Origin: Malus domestica
Lineage: Eukaryota > Streptophyta > Magnoliopsida > Rosales > Rosaceae
Direction of reading: 5' to 3'
DNA: 64,000 nt
Assembly: GCF_042453785.1 (NCBI RefSeq)
Contig: NC_091665.1
Span: 26,441,501-26,505,500 of the forward strand
In this document: piece after piece, positions 12,550 to 24,952 of the stretch
Numbering within the stretch: the stretch's first letter is position 1
Layout: every line of letters begins with the position of its first letter
Translations under genes and position numbers: made by a program
The notes under the pieces: model-generated
What the model saw: the letters and a program-made list of their open reading frames with translations, nothing else
What the model was told of the DNA's origin: nothing
The model's database searches: none

Positions 12550-13510
12550 CCAAAATGTCACAATTACCAAATTTCCACAACTCTTTAATTAAAGATATAA
12601 GTAAACCAAAACATTCGAAAATGAACGAGCAGACCTTGAGATAGAAAATGCATGCCTTCCCGGAATTGGCTTCGATGAACTATAATTTATCTAATTACGA
12701 GAAAAACAAGTGGTAAATTGCCCTTATAGTTAAGGTAATTCTCTTTAACCCACTGTAATTAGGCACTAACAATGGACTTGTTACTTGTAAGTACAAAAGA
12801 AGAGAAAAAAACGAATGCTTGATAATATATCAAAGATGGAGAACGGAGTATTTGAGATGAATAGAATTTATTAAGTTATTGAAATATTATGGTGCTCCGG
12901 AATGTCTATACAGCTATACTAAAATATCATGAAAGAGATGAAAAAAAATTACCCAACTCAAGCACCTTTACCTTCGGCGAACAAAAATTCGAAGCGTTCA
13001 GACACATAAAGAAAGACAAATTAAAGGAACCTCATCATCAGTTCACACCTTTTATTAAAGCTAGCTGATTAGTCAAAAGTCACAAGGGCATGTTAGTGGC
13101 AAAAACACGGTAGCCATTAGGGCCCCCTTCCCTGCCTTCCGGCGCTTTATTTTCAAACTTCGTTGCTCGACTTCATCCAATCCAATTTGATCTCGACAAG
13201 GACTACCGTAGCATTTGGGTGACAAATTTTTTGGTGTGTTATTAGTTTAGGATGTTACAGTAAATGTAAGTCAGTCTTCAATTAAAGATAAGACCAACCG
13301 AAATCATTTGCATTTTTAAATCCAATGGGCGAAACCTTGAAATCGAAATTCAGTTCCAACTCCAAAGGCCAAGACAACAGGGAGACCGAATTATCTCTTC
13401 AAATCATCTTTTTAAAACTTTTAAAACTTTCATGGACATCATATTATTCAATTTATATGAGAAATTATATAGCAGCTTCATGCTCTAACTTGCAACAAAC
13501 AATCACCAAC
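12550..13510. repeat. Segmental duplicate of TNL 3' flank
   Basis: From about 12,955 to 13,510 this aligns, with small indels, to 17,215-17,770, the DNA just 3' of the TNL gene. Matching blocks include AAGCACCTTTACCTTC, CATCATCAGTTCA, CTCGACAAGGACTACC, GTTATTAGTTTAGGATGT and GCAGCTTCATGCTCTAACTT. No TNL exon was seen beside it. ORFs within it are not supported as genes. Confidence 0.75.
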
Positions 13511-13689
13511 ATTACACAAATTCCACAATCACCAAATTGTGCCAGTAGCCAGCAATTTGAAAAGTCTTGTTACTGTTTGGGCCCAAATTTACACATTCGG
13601 CCCGCGTAATCGAGGCCGTTGAGTGAGCATAGCTTCACACCGTCGGATGAGAAATAGAAGTAATTCATTTTGTTATTATTAAAGGATAA

Positions 13690-14794
13690 TGTTATGATGT
13701 TTTATCATAATTATCTTTTAATAATAGTTTATTATGAAGGTTGAGATGTATTTCCAACTGGAAACATGTTAGCACAGTTCAAGTTGATATCCGGATGTGG
13801 GTGTGCGGCATAGTTCAAAATGGATTTTAAAATTTATTTAGGTAGGATCAGGATACATGATGATGGCCTTGGGTGATGGATAAGACAAGGAGTCTAGGAA
13901 GGCTAAGCTTTTGGTAGAGATGTGATAAGCCTAGGTGGTAATGATGATACAAGAAACCTAGGTAGACTAGGTTTTTGCATGGTGATAAAGTTTTCTACTG
14001 GAGGTTTTTAATTAGATCAGAAGCCTAGATGGGCTAGGTTTCTGGTGTGGTATGACAAAGCCTAGATAAGCTTTATTTTAGAAGTTGCGAAATCTGAAGG
14101 CCACGAATCAGATTTATTTCAGCTAGTTAGAGTTGCAGTCAGACTCTACACAATTATCTAGCCGTGCCAAGCAAGTACCTCAGTCCTATAAATACAGAAG
14201 CAATGGCAATAAGAAAAGGACCTCCAATTCAACATACAAAACTGCCCTGCGCAAACCCTCTCAACAACTTTGAGATTTTTTTATTTTCTTTTTCGCCGAC
14301 ACATTTTCAGTTGGCATAAACAGCACTATGGAGGCAACCGGTGATATCTTTAGTTGGCATAAACAGCACTGTCGCCGTAGAATCAGCCAATCTCGCAGCA
14401 TCTTCAGTTAGCACAAACAGCACTGCGTCGAGGCCAACTGGTTACCTATCCAAGTCTCGGTCGAAAAGGATTTCCGAATCCTTGTTGGTCGAGGTCATCT
14501 CATTAGCCTCGGCGAAGTGAGGTGTTACGAGTTACTACATTCGGCACATTGGAAGCCGAATTTGATATTGAACTTCACTAAGTTAGCAGCCTTGTCTTCA
14601 GGCTCTAGAACCCGAAGGCCGAGACAAGTTCCTTCCTCGGCCGCAATCGCAAGACGCAGAAGTCAGCCGCGCACCCAACGCAACATCAACATATTTTACT
14701 CCTCGGCCAAGCTGCACACAACTGAATGACGTAGTTAGCTTATAGATTAATCGGCCTGCGCGCCACGTAGGCTTGGTAGTTTTTAGGGTCAACA
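13690..14794 (+). mobile_element. Probable solo LTR or LTR fragment
   Basis: TG...CA-like ends (TGTTATGATG and GGGTCAACA) enclose about 1.1 kb with a promoter-like CCTATAAATACAGAAGCAAT near 14,188. A strong hairpin, TATTATTAAAGGATAAT paired with ATTATCTTTTAATAATA, spans 13,674-13,727 at the left boundary. No flanking target duplication was recognised, so the boundaries are weak. A GC-rich 14,400-14,760 section encodes nothing recognisable. Confidence 0.35.
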
Positions 14795-15870
14795 GTTACA
14801 TATAGTGGATACAATTAAAACATAATTGTTACATATATAAGGTTACATTGGTAGTTTGAAAAGTCTTGTTATGCATATCAATCACTGCTTAACTGTGCAC
14901 GTGGAAAACATAATACTCATTGTTGTTATTTCATGGACACGCATGATCTTTAACATCCTCTAAGTTTTTTCTTAATTTTGTTTTTCATCGAGGCCAACTA
15001 GGTTGTGGTCATATTCACTAAATTCCGGGGAACAACATACGTGCATTATAACTAGTGAACAATCCCGCTTCTCATATTAAGATGTAGCAATGCACACCAT
15101 ATGCACACCAAATGCACATTAAAAAAATTCACAAATTTTTGCAATTAGACACTTGAACCAGAAATTGTTTCATCCCAGTTTTGTAGCCCGTCAAAACCTG
15201 AAATTTATTCCACAGCCTATAGACCCCAACATGAAAACAAACCCTAATTTAACTTCTACTCATTAATTCATCTTACAAACAACTCATTTATTCCATAAAT
15301 CATTGATGAATGAACTTGGAACTAAACACTCTACCTTATTATGCCTGCCGAAGCTTCAATCGCCGGAAAAAATGGAATTTTCTGGTCAAAACGGAAAATA
15401 TGGTACAAAACCCAATTCACTCTTCTTACCTCTCTCTCGCATCCCTTTGTTCGAAATCAAAGGTATGAAGTCAACCCAAAACCCAGCTCACTCTTATCAC
15501 CTCTCTTTGGACTTCCCTTTCTTCGAAATCGAAGCTCAGAGATCTAAGCTCAACCCAGAAACCTAGAGATCTCAGAGCTCTCTTGGCATCCCTCTCTTCC
15601 AAATGAGAAAAGTGATGCAATGGGCTTCTGATTTTTAGTATTTATATGTGGGTATTATAGTAATTTCGATTTTGTACATGGTGTGTATGGTCGATTTGTC
15701 CTATTTTTGTCCCAAGATTAAGAAATTGTCCCATTTTGGGGTATTTCCCTTATATTTTTAAATCTTTTTCTATTGTAGTTCATCATTCTTTATGATTGGT
15801 CATGCATGTTCTTCGTTGTGTGATCCAATTACTATCCTTTACCATGAAAATCCTTTGATTTTTTTACGTG
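14795..15870. other. Intergenic, nothing recognised
   Basis: AT-rich sequence with short ORFs in 15,300-15,570 that are low-complexity Leu/Ser/Phe frames. No domain, splice structure or repeat boundary could be supported. Confidence 0.5.
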
Positions 15871-15879
15871 CTCTAAATA

Positions 15880-16061
15880 TATGTTTCCAAGATTCAATTG
15901 ATTTATTATTCGGAACCATGAAGCGAACCAGAACCATTGTGAACCAAACCGTACGGTTTTAGAAATAAATTTAAATGAAACTGCACCGAACTGAACCATT
16001 GATCTTTCCCGGTTCAAATTTGAGGGTGGAACTAGGCAGAACCAAACCATGCCCACCCCTG
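15880..16061. mobile_element. hAT-like MITE remnant
   Basis: The right end reads CCAAACCATGCCCACCCCTG, the complement of the CAGGGGTGGGCATGG terminus common in plant hAT MITEs. The interior repeats GAACCAGAACC/GAACCAAACC motifs. The left terminus was not found. A second fragment of the same general type (GGGGTGGGTATTAAAACCGCC) begins near 16,582. Confidence 0.45.
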
Positions 16062-16837
16062 GGTATTTATAGAAAAAAATTATAATTTTTTGTATATTTT
16101 TCTGTATTTTTAATAATTTTTAATAACTTTACCTAACTTAATTAATATGGATTGTTGGATTACAAAAAAATTTGTAATCCAACACTCCAGATTTTGACAC
16201 GTGTAGCCAACAGTAACAATTAAATTTTTTTCTTCTTCTGATTTTCCATCTTTTTTTTTCTACCTTTTTAGCAGAAAAATCTAGACTATTGATCGGAAAA
16301 TCCAACGGACCAATCATCACCACTACCAATTTAGTTTGATTTCACATAAAAAGGTATTACACAATCATCACCACTACCTATCTCACCATCATATTATGAT
16401 GAAATCAAACTAAACGGGTGTTAATGGTTTCCCATAAACAATTCAATGAATTGATTTGCCACCTATATTTTCAAAGCTATTGAACGGTCATAAGAAAGTC
16501 CAAAATTCAGCCGGGAATTATGTGTCTTGTCCCAAGTAAGAGAGTCATGATACACTCCATCTCTCTCCCTATCTATTTAGGTAGGGGTGGGTATTAAAAC
16601 CGCCAAACTGGAAAACCAAATCGACCGTATTAAAAAAAAATTGAAAAATACCATGTTGACCGAAAAAGTAAAAAACCGAGTTAAGAACAGAACCGGACTG
16701 GCTCAGATCTGTTCCGATCCCGATTTTGTAGTACTAGGAACTGGCCTCAACTGATTATAAATATTTGTTTAAGTTTATTAGTTTTATGAATGTATGTATG
16801 TATTTAACCAGTATTTATACATGTATTATGGCCACTC

Positions 16838-16995
16838 AGAACTGGTTATTGTTTTCACTTGTGAGTGAAAGGTCTTAGGTTCGAATCTCGTAGATGGTAA
16901 ATTCGATACCAAATTAGGTTGCTCATTGTATGGCTTAAACGAACTCTCCCTCCCCTTAATGTAAAATATATCGTTGTATTTAAAATAAAATAAAA
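16838..16995 (+). mobile_element. tRNA-derived SINE
   Basis: A B-box-like AGGTTCGAATCTC is preceded by TTGTGAGTGAAAGGTC. The body ends in CCCTTAATGTAAAATATATCG and an A-rich tail. The layout is like the SINE at 1,325-1,488, but the body is diverged, so it may be a second subfamily. Confidence 0.55.
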
Positions 16996-17189
16996 AAGAT
17001 GTACTATGTGTATATGTATGTAAATCATGTTCTGTACTCTTTTAACTAGCATTGGAGCAATTAACCATTATGTACACTTTAATTTCAATTTAGGATGTAC
17101 ACATTGATCTTGATTTGAGGTCTATTAGGTTATTGAAAATTTTATAGTGATCCAGAATATCGTATGTAGTATCTCCTAGAATCATCAAA

Positions 17190-17770
17190 GAGATGAGGAA
17201 ACAGAAAAACCCAAACTCAAGCACCTTTACCTTCCGCGAACAAAAATTTAAAGCGTTCAGACTCATGAAGAGTCGAGGACAGACAAATTAAGGGAACATC
17301 ATCATCAGTTCATACCTTTTATTAAAGATCATGCATGGTAGCAGCAAACACCCAGTAGCCAATAGGCCCCCCTTCCCGGCCTTACGCGCTTTATGTACAA
17401 ACTTTGTTGCTCGATTTCATTTTTTGGTCAGCAGAGCATCCAATGCAATTTGACCTCGACAAGGACTACCCTAGCATTTGGACGACATACTTCTTGGTGC
17501 GTTATTAGTTTAGGATGTCACGGCGGGTTTAAGTCGGTCTTCAATTGAAGATAAAACCAATCGAAAGCATTTGCATTTCTAAATTAACGAGCGAAACCTT
17601 GGAATTGAATTCACTTCCAACTCCAAAGGCCAAGACAACGAGGAGTCCGAATCAGCTTTTTAAAGGCTGCCCGTAAGGGTTCACGAAACATTAATGGGCA
17701 TCATATCATTCAGTTTGCATGAGAAATTAATAGCAGCTTCATGCTCTAACTTGCAACAAACAATCACCAA
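17190..17770. repeat. Reference copy of duplicated flank 3' of TNL
   Basis: This block is the copy nearest the TNL gene. Relatives lie at 12,955-13,510 (long), 37,450-37,610 (CATCATCAGTGCATAC, CACTGTAGCCAATAGG, CCTTACGCGCTTTA), 12,300-12,410 and 640-910 (short). No gene is seen in it. 17,771-18,059 is probably the 3' untranslated and downstream region of the TNL gene. Confidence 0.7.
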
Positions 17771-18059
17771 CACCAGTGACGGTCTCAGGCGCAACAAACA
17801 ATCACCAAAACTTGCAACAAAACATGAAATGAATTCCAAAACATCATGATACATACGGCCTTTTCTTCTTCTGAGAAGCGATACATACGGCTTTAACATA
17901 GTCAGAATATATGAAGAATGTTAATGACGTGCAAAGATTTTACTCCAAGGAAACATCAGAAGTTTACAAATTCAAGAAAAACAGAATGAAGTGAAAGATA
18001 CCTTACCTGTAAAATAAAACTTAATTTCAGCATTTGGTCCATTGTTGCCCATCCCAATA

Positions 18060-21000
18060 TTACATTTCAATAATTTCTTCAGACTCATCACTTCCATAGG
18101 CTTCATACTCATCACGTCCACCGCTTTCACCACTCGAACTTGTTTCAGACTCATCACTTGATTCTTCAGGTTCATAACTTCCACTGGCTTCAGGTTCATC
18201 ACTTGATCCATTGGCTTCAGAATCATCTTGTCCCGCACCTTCTTCTACTTGTGTTTCCTGTGACATCACATCAAGTCTTAATTTCTCATCATCTTCAGCA
18301 TACAACGGGCATATCCCACACCTTTCCACCTCCACATATTTCGGCATTTTAACCTTCATACTTTTCGACACTTTTCGACGCCTTTTGATCGTGGGCTTTG
18401 GACTCATCAATTCTCCATCGTCTTTCACTTCTAGATCATCAGAAGTACCCACTGGAATGAAGTAAACAGAGGCCTCACTGACATGTTTGTAGAAATCGGC
18501 AGAGCATTTTACTCCCTCTACTGCAAGTTCAAAGGCATTATACCACACATGCACGTGATATCGACTGAAATTGTAGTCATACCATCCACCATCCTTATGC
18601 GGAGAATAAAAATTAGGACAACTGATATTATGGCTCTCACCATTATCAGTTTTGAACTTGAAATTGACTTCCACCCACATAAGCGGATAAAAGTCGTATG
18701 CAATAACAACAGAGAAAGCGAAACCCAAGAAACCTTTTCGAAACCAATCCCGAGGAAGCTTGATTGAAGATCCCTCATTTTGATAGCTGAACCAACTTGG
18801 AATTTCTTTTCCCTGGTAAACAATGGTAAGCAAAGGCCGCGGATAAGAGTCCCTTTCCTGCAACATTTATAGACATCAGATTATTCAATTCAGCAACACG
18901 TGTGTGTGTGTGTGTGATAGTGAGAGAGAGAGAGAGAGAGAGAGAAGACACATACATTACCCTCTCTTCGTCCAACATTTGAGGACGTAGTTGCCACTCG
19001 CATAATTCTAAGTTGTGCATCAGCCATCATGTTGCTCCTTGCAGTCCAGTCCAATGCTCGACAATTATAAAATTTAAGAACCCCTCGAAAAAGTTCATAT
19101 TTATCCCAACCTTGAAAGAGTGCAGTCCTTGAACTTGACACTGTCTTCAGTGATGTGCAGCCATCTGCTTCAAGAATTTGTAGCACTGGGAGCTCTGGTA
19201 AAGATTGAAGCCTCTTGCAATTGTTTAAGTGCAGGCTTCGCAACTCAGAAGCTTGTTTGATGCTAGCCGGTATGCTGTTAATCATGGTTCCACTCAGTTC
19301 TAAATCTCGTAATGAGGCTAAAAGAATGAGGCCACTGGGGACTTTCAATATCCCACTGTAACAGAGGTCTAGTTTTTCCAAAGAGAGCAAACCGACTGAG
19401 AAGGGAGGCACTTTTTTAAGATGCAAACAATGGCGAAAGCTGAGAGTTTTAAGATTGGTTAAACTGCTGATGCTGCTCGGGTAGACCTCAAAGTTACTGC
19501 ACAGACGAAGATCTAATGTTTGAAGCCCAATTAGATTTTCGATCGACGACGGAAGCTTTTTAACCCTTGTCCCAGCTAAACGAAGAAACTCCAGATGTTC
19601 CATCGGCTCCATGATTTCAGGGAATTTGAAAAATGCAGAGCAACCAGTGAGATCAAGTCTCTCGAGAGATTTCAACTTACAAATTCTCGTGGGAAGACTT
19701 GTAAGCATTTTGCAACCTGTCAGTTGAATTTTTTTTAGAACAAAGAGAAACTCGATTGATGAATGTAGCTCTTTAACCGCTGTTCCTTCTAAACTAAGAA
19801 ATTCCAGATGTTCCATTGGCTCAAATATTTCCGGGAAGTTTTTAAATTTAGAGCAACCAGTGAGATCAAGTTCCTTCAGAGATTTCAACTTACAAATGCT
19901 GGGCGGGAGGCTCACAAGCCGTTCGCAATCATTCAGTTTAATTGTACTAAGACTAATGAGGCACTCCATTGATGATATGGGTAATACTTCTATTGATGTA
20001 CAAGTCAAATCTAGCACACTGATATCCCTGGGAAGCTCAGAAAACTCGTCAAGAGATGAGCAGTATTCTAGACTAAAATAACCTGAGACCTTCAGCTTAC
20101 AATTGTTGTTTGGAAGTTTCTTAAGGTCTCTACAATCTCCAATACCCAAAAAAGAAATTTTTTGGTGAGACCAAACTGATGGAGGTAACTCCTTTATACC
20201 ACTGCCACGTAAACTTAAGTATGCAATATTGCCTGGCATCTTCGGAAGATACTTGAGACTCGTGCACCAAGCAAGTTCAAGAGAAGTAAGCTCGTGAAGA
20301 TATTGAAAATATGAAGGAACTTCAACCAAACTTGTACAGTAAACAAGATTTATACGCTCAAGTTTTCGACTCTGAGAGAGATTTGGAAGTTCAGTTAGAT
20401 TTCTGGAGGAACGCATATTGAACACTTTTAAGTTCATAAGAATCTGTAACAAATTGAAAAGAAACAGCAAGAATCAAAACCTTAGCATGACTAATTTTCA
20501 GCATGATTACATGTTATACAAGAAGTAAGATAAGCATTTACCTTGTCTTCATCCCAAAGTTTCTCAACTTGGCTTTCGGGCATATGAAGCTCAACAAGAT
20601 TTATAGCAGAGAATTTTGATGGCAAAGATTCCAAAGGATATGCATGCCAGAAAATGTAACGAAGAGAATTGGAAGATCCAGAGAAACGTTTAATTTTCCG
20701 TAGATGTTAAACCTATAGGTGGAACTCTTATCCACACCTAGAAATATTAACTTAGACATCTGTTTGAAGTTTGCACCTTCCAAGTCTAGCTCTTCAATGT
20801 TTGACCTGTCAAAGAATACGGCTTGAACCATTGAGGTTCCCTGACAATCAAAAGCAAAGTATAAATTTGAATACAATATACATAAAAAAAATTTAACCAA
20901 TACTACATTTGTAGGAATCTGACTTGTTTCTTATAAAAGAGTTTTCCTTAGGTGTCTTCCCATAGAAAGTTCACGTTTTATTTTCTCAAGAAAGGGAATG

Positions 21001-22867
21001 AATTTAGCTCTTACCGTCCTATTTTTCAGCACATGATAGACATCCTCAGCGATGAATAACCTACTACGTTTGCCAGGCTCTTCAATGCATTGTTCCAAAA
21101 CAATTGCCCGGCCCATTTCTTGTACCAGATCATGCATCTCTAAGGTTTTCCTCGTAGAAACAATTGATATGAGAGATTTCTTAATGAGAACTCTAATTCC
21201 GGATGTTGCAAACAAACCACGAATATCTACCATTCTTTTTACTTCATCCACATGCTTTCCCTTATGAAAACATGCAATATCCAGAAATATCTCCTTCTCG
21301 TTTCTTCCCAATCCATCATAGCTTAGTTTCAACACGTCCTGGATTTTTTCATTTGGAAATTGCTTCAATTTGTTCAATTCCTCTTCCCATTCTTCTCTGC
21401 TTTTGCCATGAAATGAGGACCCCATAATTTTAAGAGCTAATGGAATGCCTCCAGCATAACTCACCACCATTGATGACAACCTCGTATAATCTGTTATAGG
21501 AGTGTTATTCTTGAAAGCATTCAAACGAAAGAGCTGAAGGGCGTCATCACGTTCCAGTCCCCTAACCTCGTATATATTTTTATCATCTACAACAATTCCC
21601 TCTAGCAGGGCCATATCTCTAGTTGTTATGATGATTCGACTTCCAGGACCAGACCCAACACCATCTCCAAGTAACTGATCCAATTGACGTGAATCATTCA
21701 CATCATCAAGAACAATGAGGACCTTTGTACTAGGACCTCTTTCTAACAAGAGTTGACCCTATGGTTGAAGTTTCAATATTTAGATCTTTTTCCTTGAATA
21801 CCTCCTTAACAATTGTATTCCTCAACTGAACTAGCCCATCCTTTTGTTCTCTCTCCCGAATATTTCGAAGAAAACAAGAAGCTTCGAACTTATATGATAG
21901 CCGATGAAATACAGCTTCAGCAAGGGTGGTCTTTCCAATCCCACCCATTCCCCAAATACCTACAGTATTGCAAGCATCTGGCGAATCAAGGCATAATAAG
22001 GACTCGATTTGCTTGATGCGGCCTTCAATTCCAACCAGGCCCTTTAAATCACATGATGATTCACGAGTCAATTTGGTCCAAATATCCTCAACCACATGCT
22101 TAACTAAGTCAGCTTCCGTCCTGCCAAATATGTTTATTATGAAGGCTAAGCAATACTTAGTAATAAGTATGTTTAATTAATATTGTATAAATCAAAGAGC
22201 CACGGGTAGAAATCAGTATAAGATAGAGAACTAGTCACCCTTTTTTGGTTGTATTATCGAATCCGGATAGATTGGCTGTAGTCGCCAAAGCAGCCCTCCA
22301 CTTGTGCACCTTGTCATTACCCTTGAATCGTTTTTCAAGTTGAGCAAATGCATGTGCGTAACTCCCCTGTTGTTTTCGAACTTCTGATGGATTAATGTCG
22401 TAAAAAATGGGTATAACCATCTGGCCATATTTTTCCTTGCATTCTAGGATATGCACAAGTTCATCCAGACACCATGTGGAAGTAGCATAGCTTTTTGACA
22501 AAATGATTACCGAAAGTGTTGATTTCTGGATTGCTTCTAACAGGGCAGGCCAGATTTCTTCTCCTCTTACAAGCCTGTAATCTATGTAGGTTTCAATTTT
22601 CTTCTGAAGTAAGGCATCGTGAAGATGGCTGGTAAAAGTAAGGCGGGTGTCCTCACCTCTGAAACTAATAAACACATCATACTTTTCTTGGTGAGGAGGG
22701 ATATCATCATCCTCCTCGTGGTCATCATCATTAGCAGCATCATTAGACGCAGCATTAGGAGGAGTCCAACAAGAAAATTTTAATAATCCGCAGCGGAACG
22801 TGTAGAACAGAGTCATGATAGTGATGAAAATGACGATGAAAACTTGAAAAATCCCAGTGAACTCCAT
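18060..22867 (-). pseudogene. TIR-NBS-LRR resistance gene with frameshifts
   Basis: Five exons on the minus strand: TIR 22,867-22,239, NB-ARC 22,120-21,015, linker 20,840-20,542, LRR 20,443 to about 18,961, and C-terminal 18,857-18,060. The first protein part has a membrane-spanning stretch (residues about 7-28), an acidic linker and a TIR domain (YDVFISFRGEDTR; STWCLDEL with the glutamate used by NAD-cleaving TIRs). NB-ARC motifs are all present: GMGGIGKTTLA, KVLIVLDDVND, GSRIIITTRD, GGIPLALKIMG and MHDLVQEMG. The LRR exon has LxxLxLxxC repeats, and the last exon is a C-JID-type domain. Lesions: the frame breaks near 21,732, between the P-loop and kinase-2 motifs, and again near 20,668 (a base missing after DLP). 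The splice phase of the LRR exon donor at 18,960 does not fit the last exon. It ends in an unusual Ser/Glu/Asp-rich tail. It may be a dead allele, or the reference may contain indel errors. Confidence 0.85.
18897..18945. repeat. GT/GA microsatellite in TNL intron 4
   Basis: (GT)n is followed by (GA)n on the plus strand, between the LRR exon and the C-terminal exon of the TNL gene. It extends the LRR reading frame into a spurious SLSLSLS tail. Confidence 0.9.
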
Positions 22868-23680
22868 CTCTTTCTCTGAAATAATAAACAGGTGTTTTAT
22901 TAATAGGATATTATAAGGCTAAAAACCAACACATTTTTCACTAAGATAATATTTCAAGGCTAAAAACCAACAAAACTTTCACTAATTGAAGGGTTCGACT
23001 GCAATTGTAGGAGTGGTGCGGAATCTAACCATTGCAAAGATCAATTAGATCCCTTCTTACCGTTGATTTTCCGGACCACTCAGTGGTACGTACCATGGAA
23101 GAAAAATTGCTAATTCAATCAATGATTAGGGTAAGATGTTCAGCAATAAATGGAATTGAAAAGTTTTGTAACCAAAAACCAACATATTTTTGTACAGAAG
23201 AAGAAGAAGAAAACTTAACTGAATCTTGTTAAAGTGCAGTCTTCTTCCCTTAGATTTCTTCTCACTCTACAGCGCTTCTCTTTCTTCCAGTATTACTCTC
23301 TCTCTCCCTCCATCACTCAAACAAGCAGCAAATCAAACAAATAAGCAAAGCAAGAGCTAGAAACTGGAGAAGAGAGAGCGGTTGCTTCTTCTTTGAAGAG
23401 ATTGGTACAGATTTTGCTTTACCAAATTGTAATAGTTGATGACGACAGTTAACGCAAGAAAGGGACAGATCCTTTTCCACCTGATCCTCTTAATCCAAGA
23501 TTCGGGCTGTTCAAATTTCATCTAACCGCTACAATTATTATCATTTTAAATGAGTCATTTTTTTGTTGCAGTTGAATAACATTTGAACGGTCCGGATCCC
23601 GAATTAGGTGGAAAATGATCAGGAGATGATCCATTTCCGTGTTTTGGGACCTGGTACCTGAACGTTTTAATAGTTCTTTT
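22868..23680. other. TNL upstream region
   Basis: This stretch lies 5' of the TNL start codon (minus strand) and presumably holds its promoter and leader. The CT-rich run at 23,255-23,315 on the plus strand would read GA-rich in the leader. A short ORF on the plus strand at 23,032-23,232 has no recognisable content. Confidence 0.4.
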
Positions 23681-23689
23681 TTTTTTGTC

Positions 23690-23870
23690 AAATGATAGAT
23701 TTTATTAGGTTTAATGTTAGATTAGCTATTGACGTGAGTTTTTTTTGTCAAACGATAGATTTTATTAGGTTAGATGTTAAATTAGCCACTGACGGGATTT
23801 GAATCCACACCGTCATCCAATGATTGAACACATTTCCACTACTATAGTAAAGAGCCACTTTCGAACGTTT
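23690..23870 (-). mobile_element. SINE with duplicated tail (second family)
   Basis: Read on the minus strand, a B-box-like GGATTCAAATCCCGTC precedes a body ending in AACCTAATAAAATCTATC and TTGACAAAAAAA. The last roughly 60 bp of the element (CAAATGATAGATTTTATTAG and its repeat CAAACGATAGATTTTATTAG) occur twice in tandem, so one tail sits inside or against another. Confidence 0.5.
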
Positions 23871-24179
23871 TAATAGTTGAAGTTTCAATTTTTATACCTT
23901 GAGACAAAATTTGACAGTTAAAATATCCGAGGTAGTTGGATATCAAATTTCTATAGCATGCTCACTATGAGAGATTTCAATGTGACCAGAATATGGGTTG
24001 GTACACCACGTGTCACATACAAATAATGGGTTATGTGTGTTAAAAAGTTAATAACTTAAAAAATAAAATTTTCAACTACTCACATAAAAATATGTGATGT
24101 ACCGCCCGTGTTCCAGTCCAATGATAAATTTCTTAGTATGTAGCTTATCCTCTGAGCACTTTTAATAGATAAACAAAAA

Positions 24180-24500
24180 ATTGAAAGGGTTATTAGCATA
24201 AATGGTCTTTAAAATTGACTCACACTATCAAAATGATCTCTGAAATTGAAAATCGATCAATATAATCCATGAAAATAGGTGTTACAAATCAATGTGGTAT
24301 TTCTATTAAAATTATGTTATATACTGACGTGGCACATATGGATCTCACAAAATTTACAGGTTTTTATCATAAATGATCCTTGAAATCTACTGACACTATC
24401 AAGATAGTTCCTGAAATAAAAAATCGATCAATGTAGTCCCTCAAAATAAATGTCGCTAATCAATATGGTCATTCTATCACAATTATGTCAACTTTTTTGT
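24180..24500. repeat. Imperfect direct repeat of about 170 bp
   Basis: Two successive blocks share the order CATAAATG, ACTATCAA, GAAATTGAAAATCGATCAAT (variant AAATAAAAAATCGATCAATG), then AATCAATGTGGT (variant AATCAATATGGT). A related fragment lies at 38,150-38,290. This resembles dispersed non-coding repeat units in plant intergenic DNA. The function is unknown. Confidence 0.6.
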
Positions 24501-24952
24501 TATGTGCTGATGTGAATTTAATAATTTAATAATTAATTAAAAAAGTTGTCAAAAAAACTTTTGCACAATGAGATTATCTCAAGGCAGAGCTCGATGTTCT
24601 TTGTGTCACCAAGATCACCCAAGGAGCGAAGCTCTCCAAGATTAAGGTTGTGAGGCTGTCAGTCGCTAAAATATTGACAGTGATATCACAGAAGTCGTCA
24701 GCAATCCAAGCCGTCACCAAAGGTGGTCCCGATCTTGGTCCAATTCGATGCAAAAAGAGTGTAAACTGTAAAGATGGGTGTCTTGAGAATTTTTTTCAAG
24801 AGAAGAGACGACAAAGGTTACCATAGATGGAGGTAAATGAGTGTGGGTTGGTATCGGAGGTGATTGCGAGACTAGGTTTCTGGGTTGACAACTTTTTAAA
24901 TTAGTTATAAAATTCTTAAACCTATTTCTAATTTATTTTTAATTTAGGGTAA
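24501..24952. other. Intergenic, nothing recognised
   Basis: No ORF of note, no splice structure and no repeat boundary identified. Confidence 0.4.
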
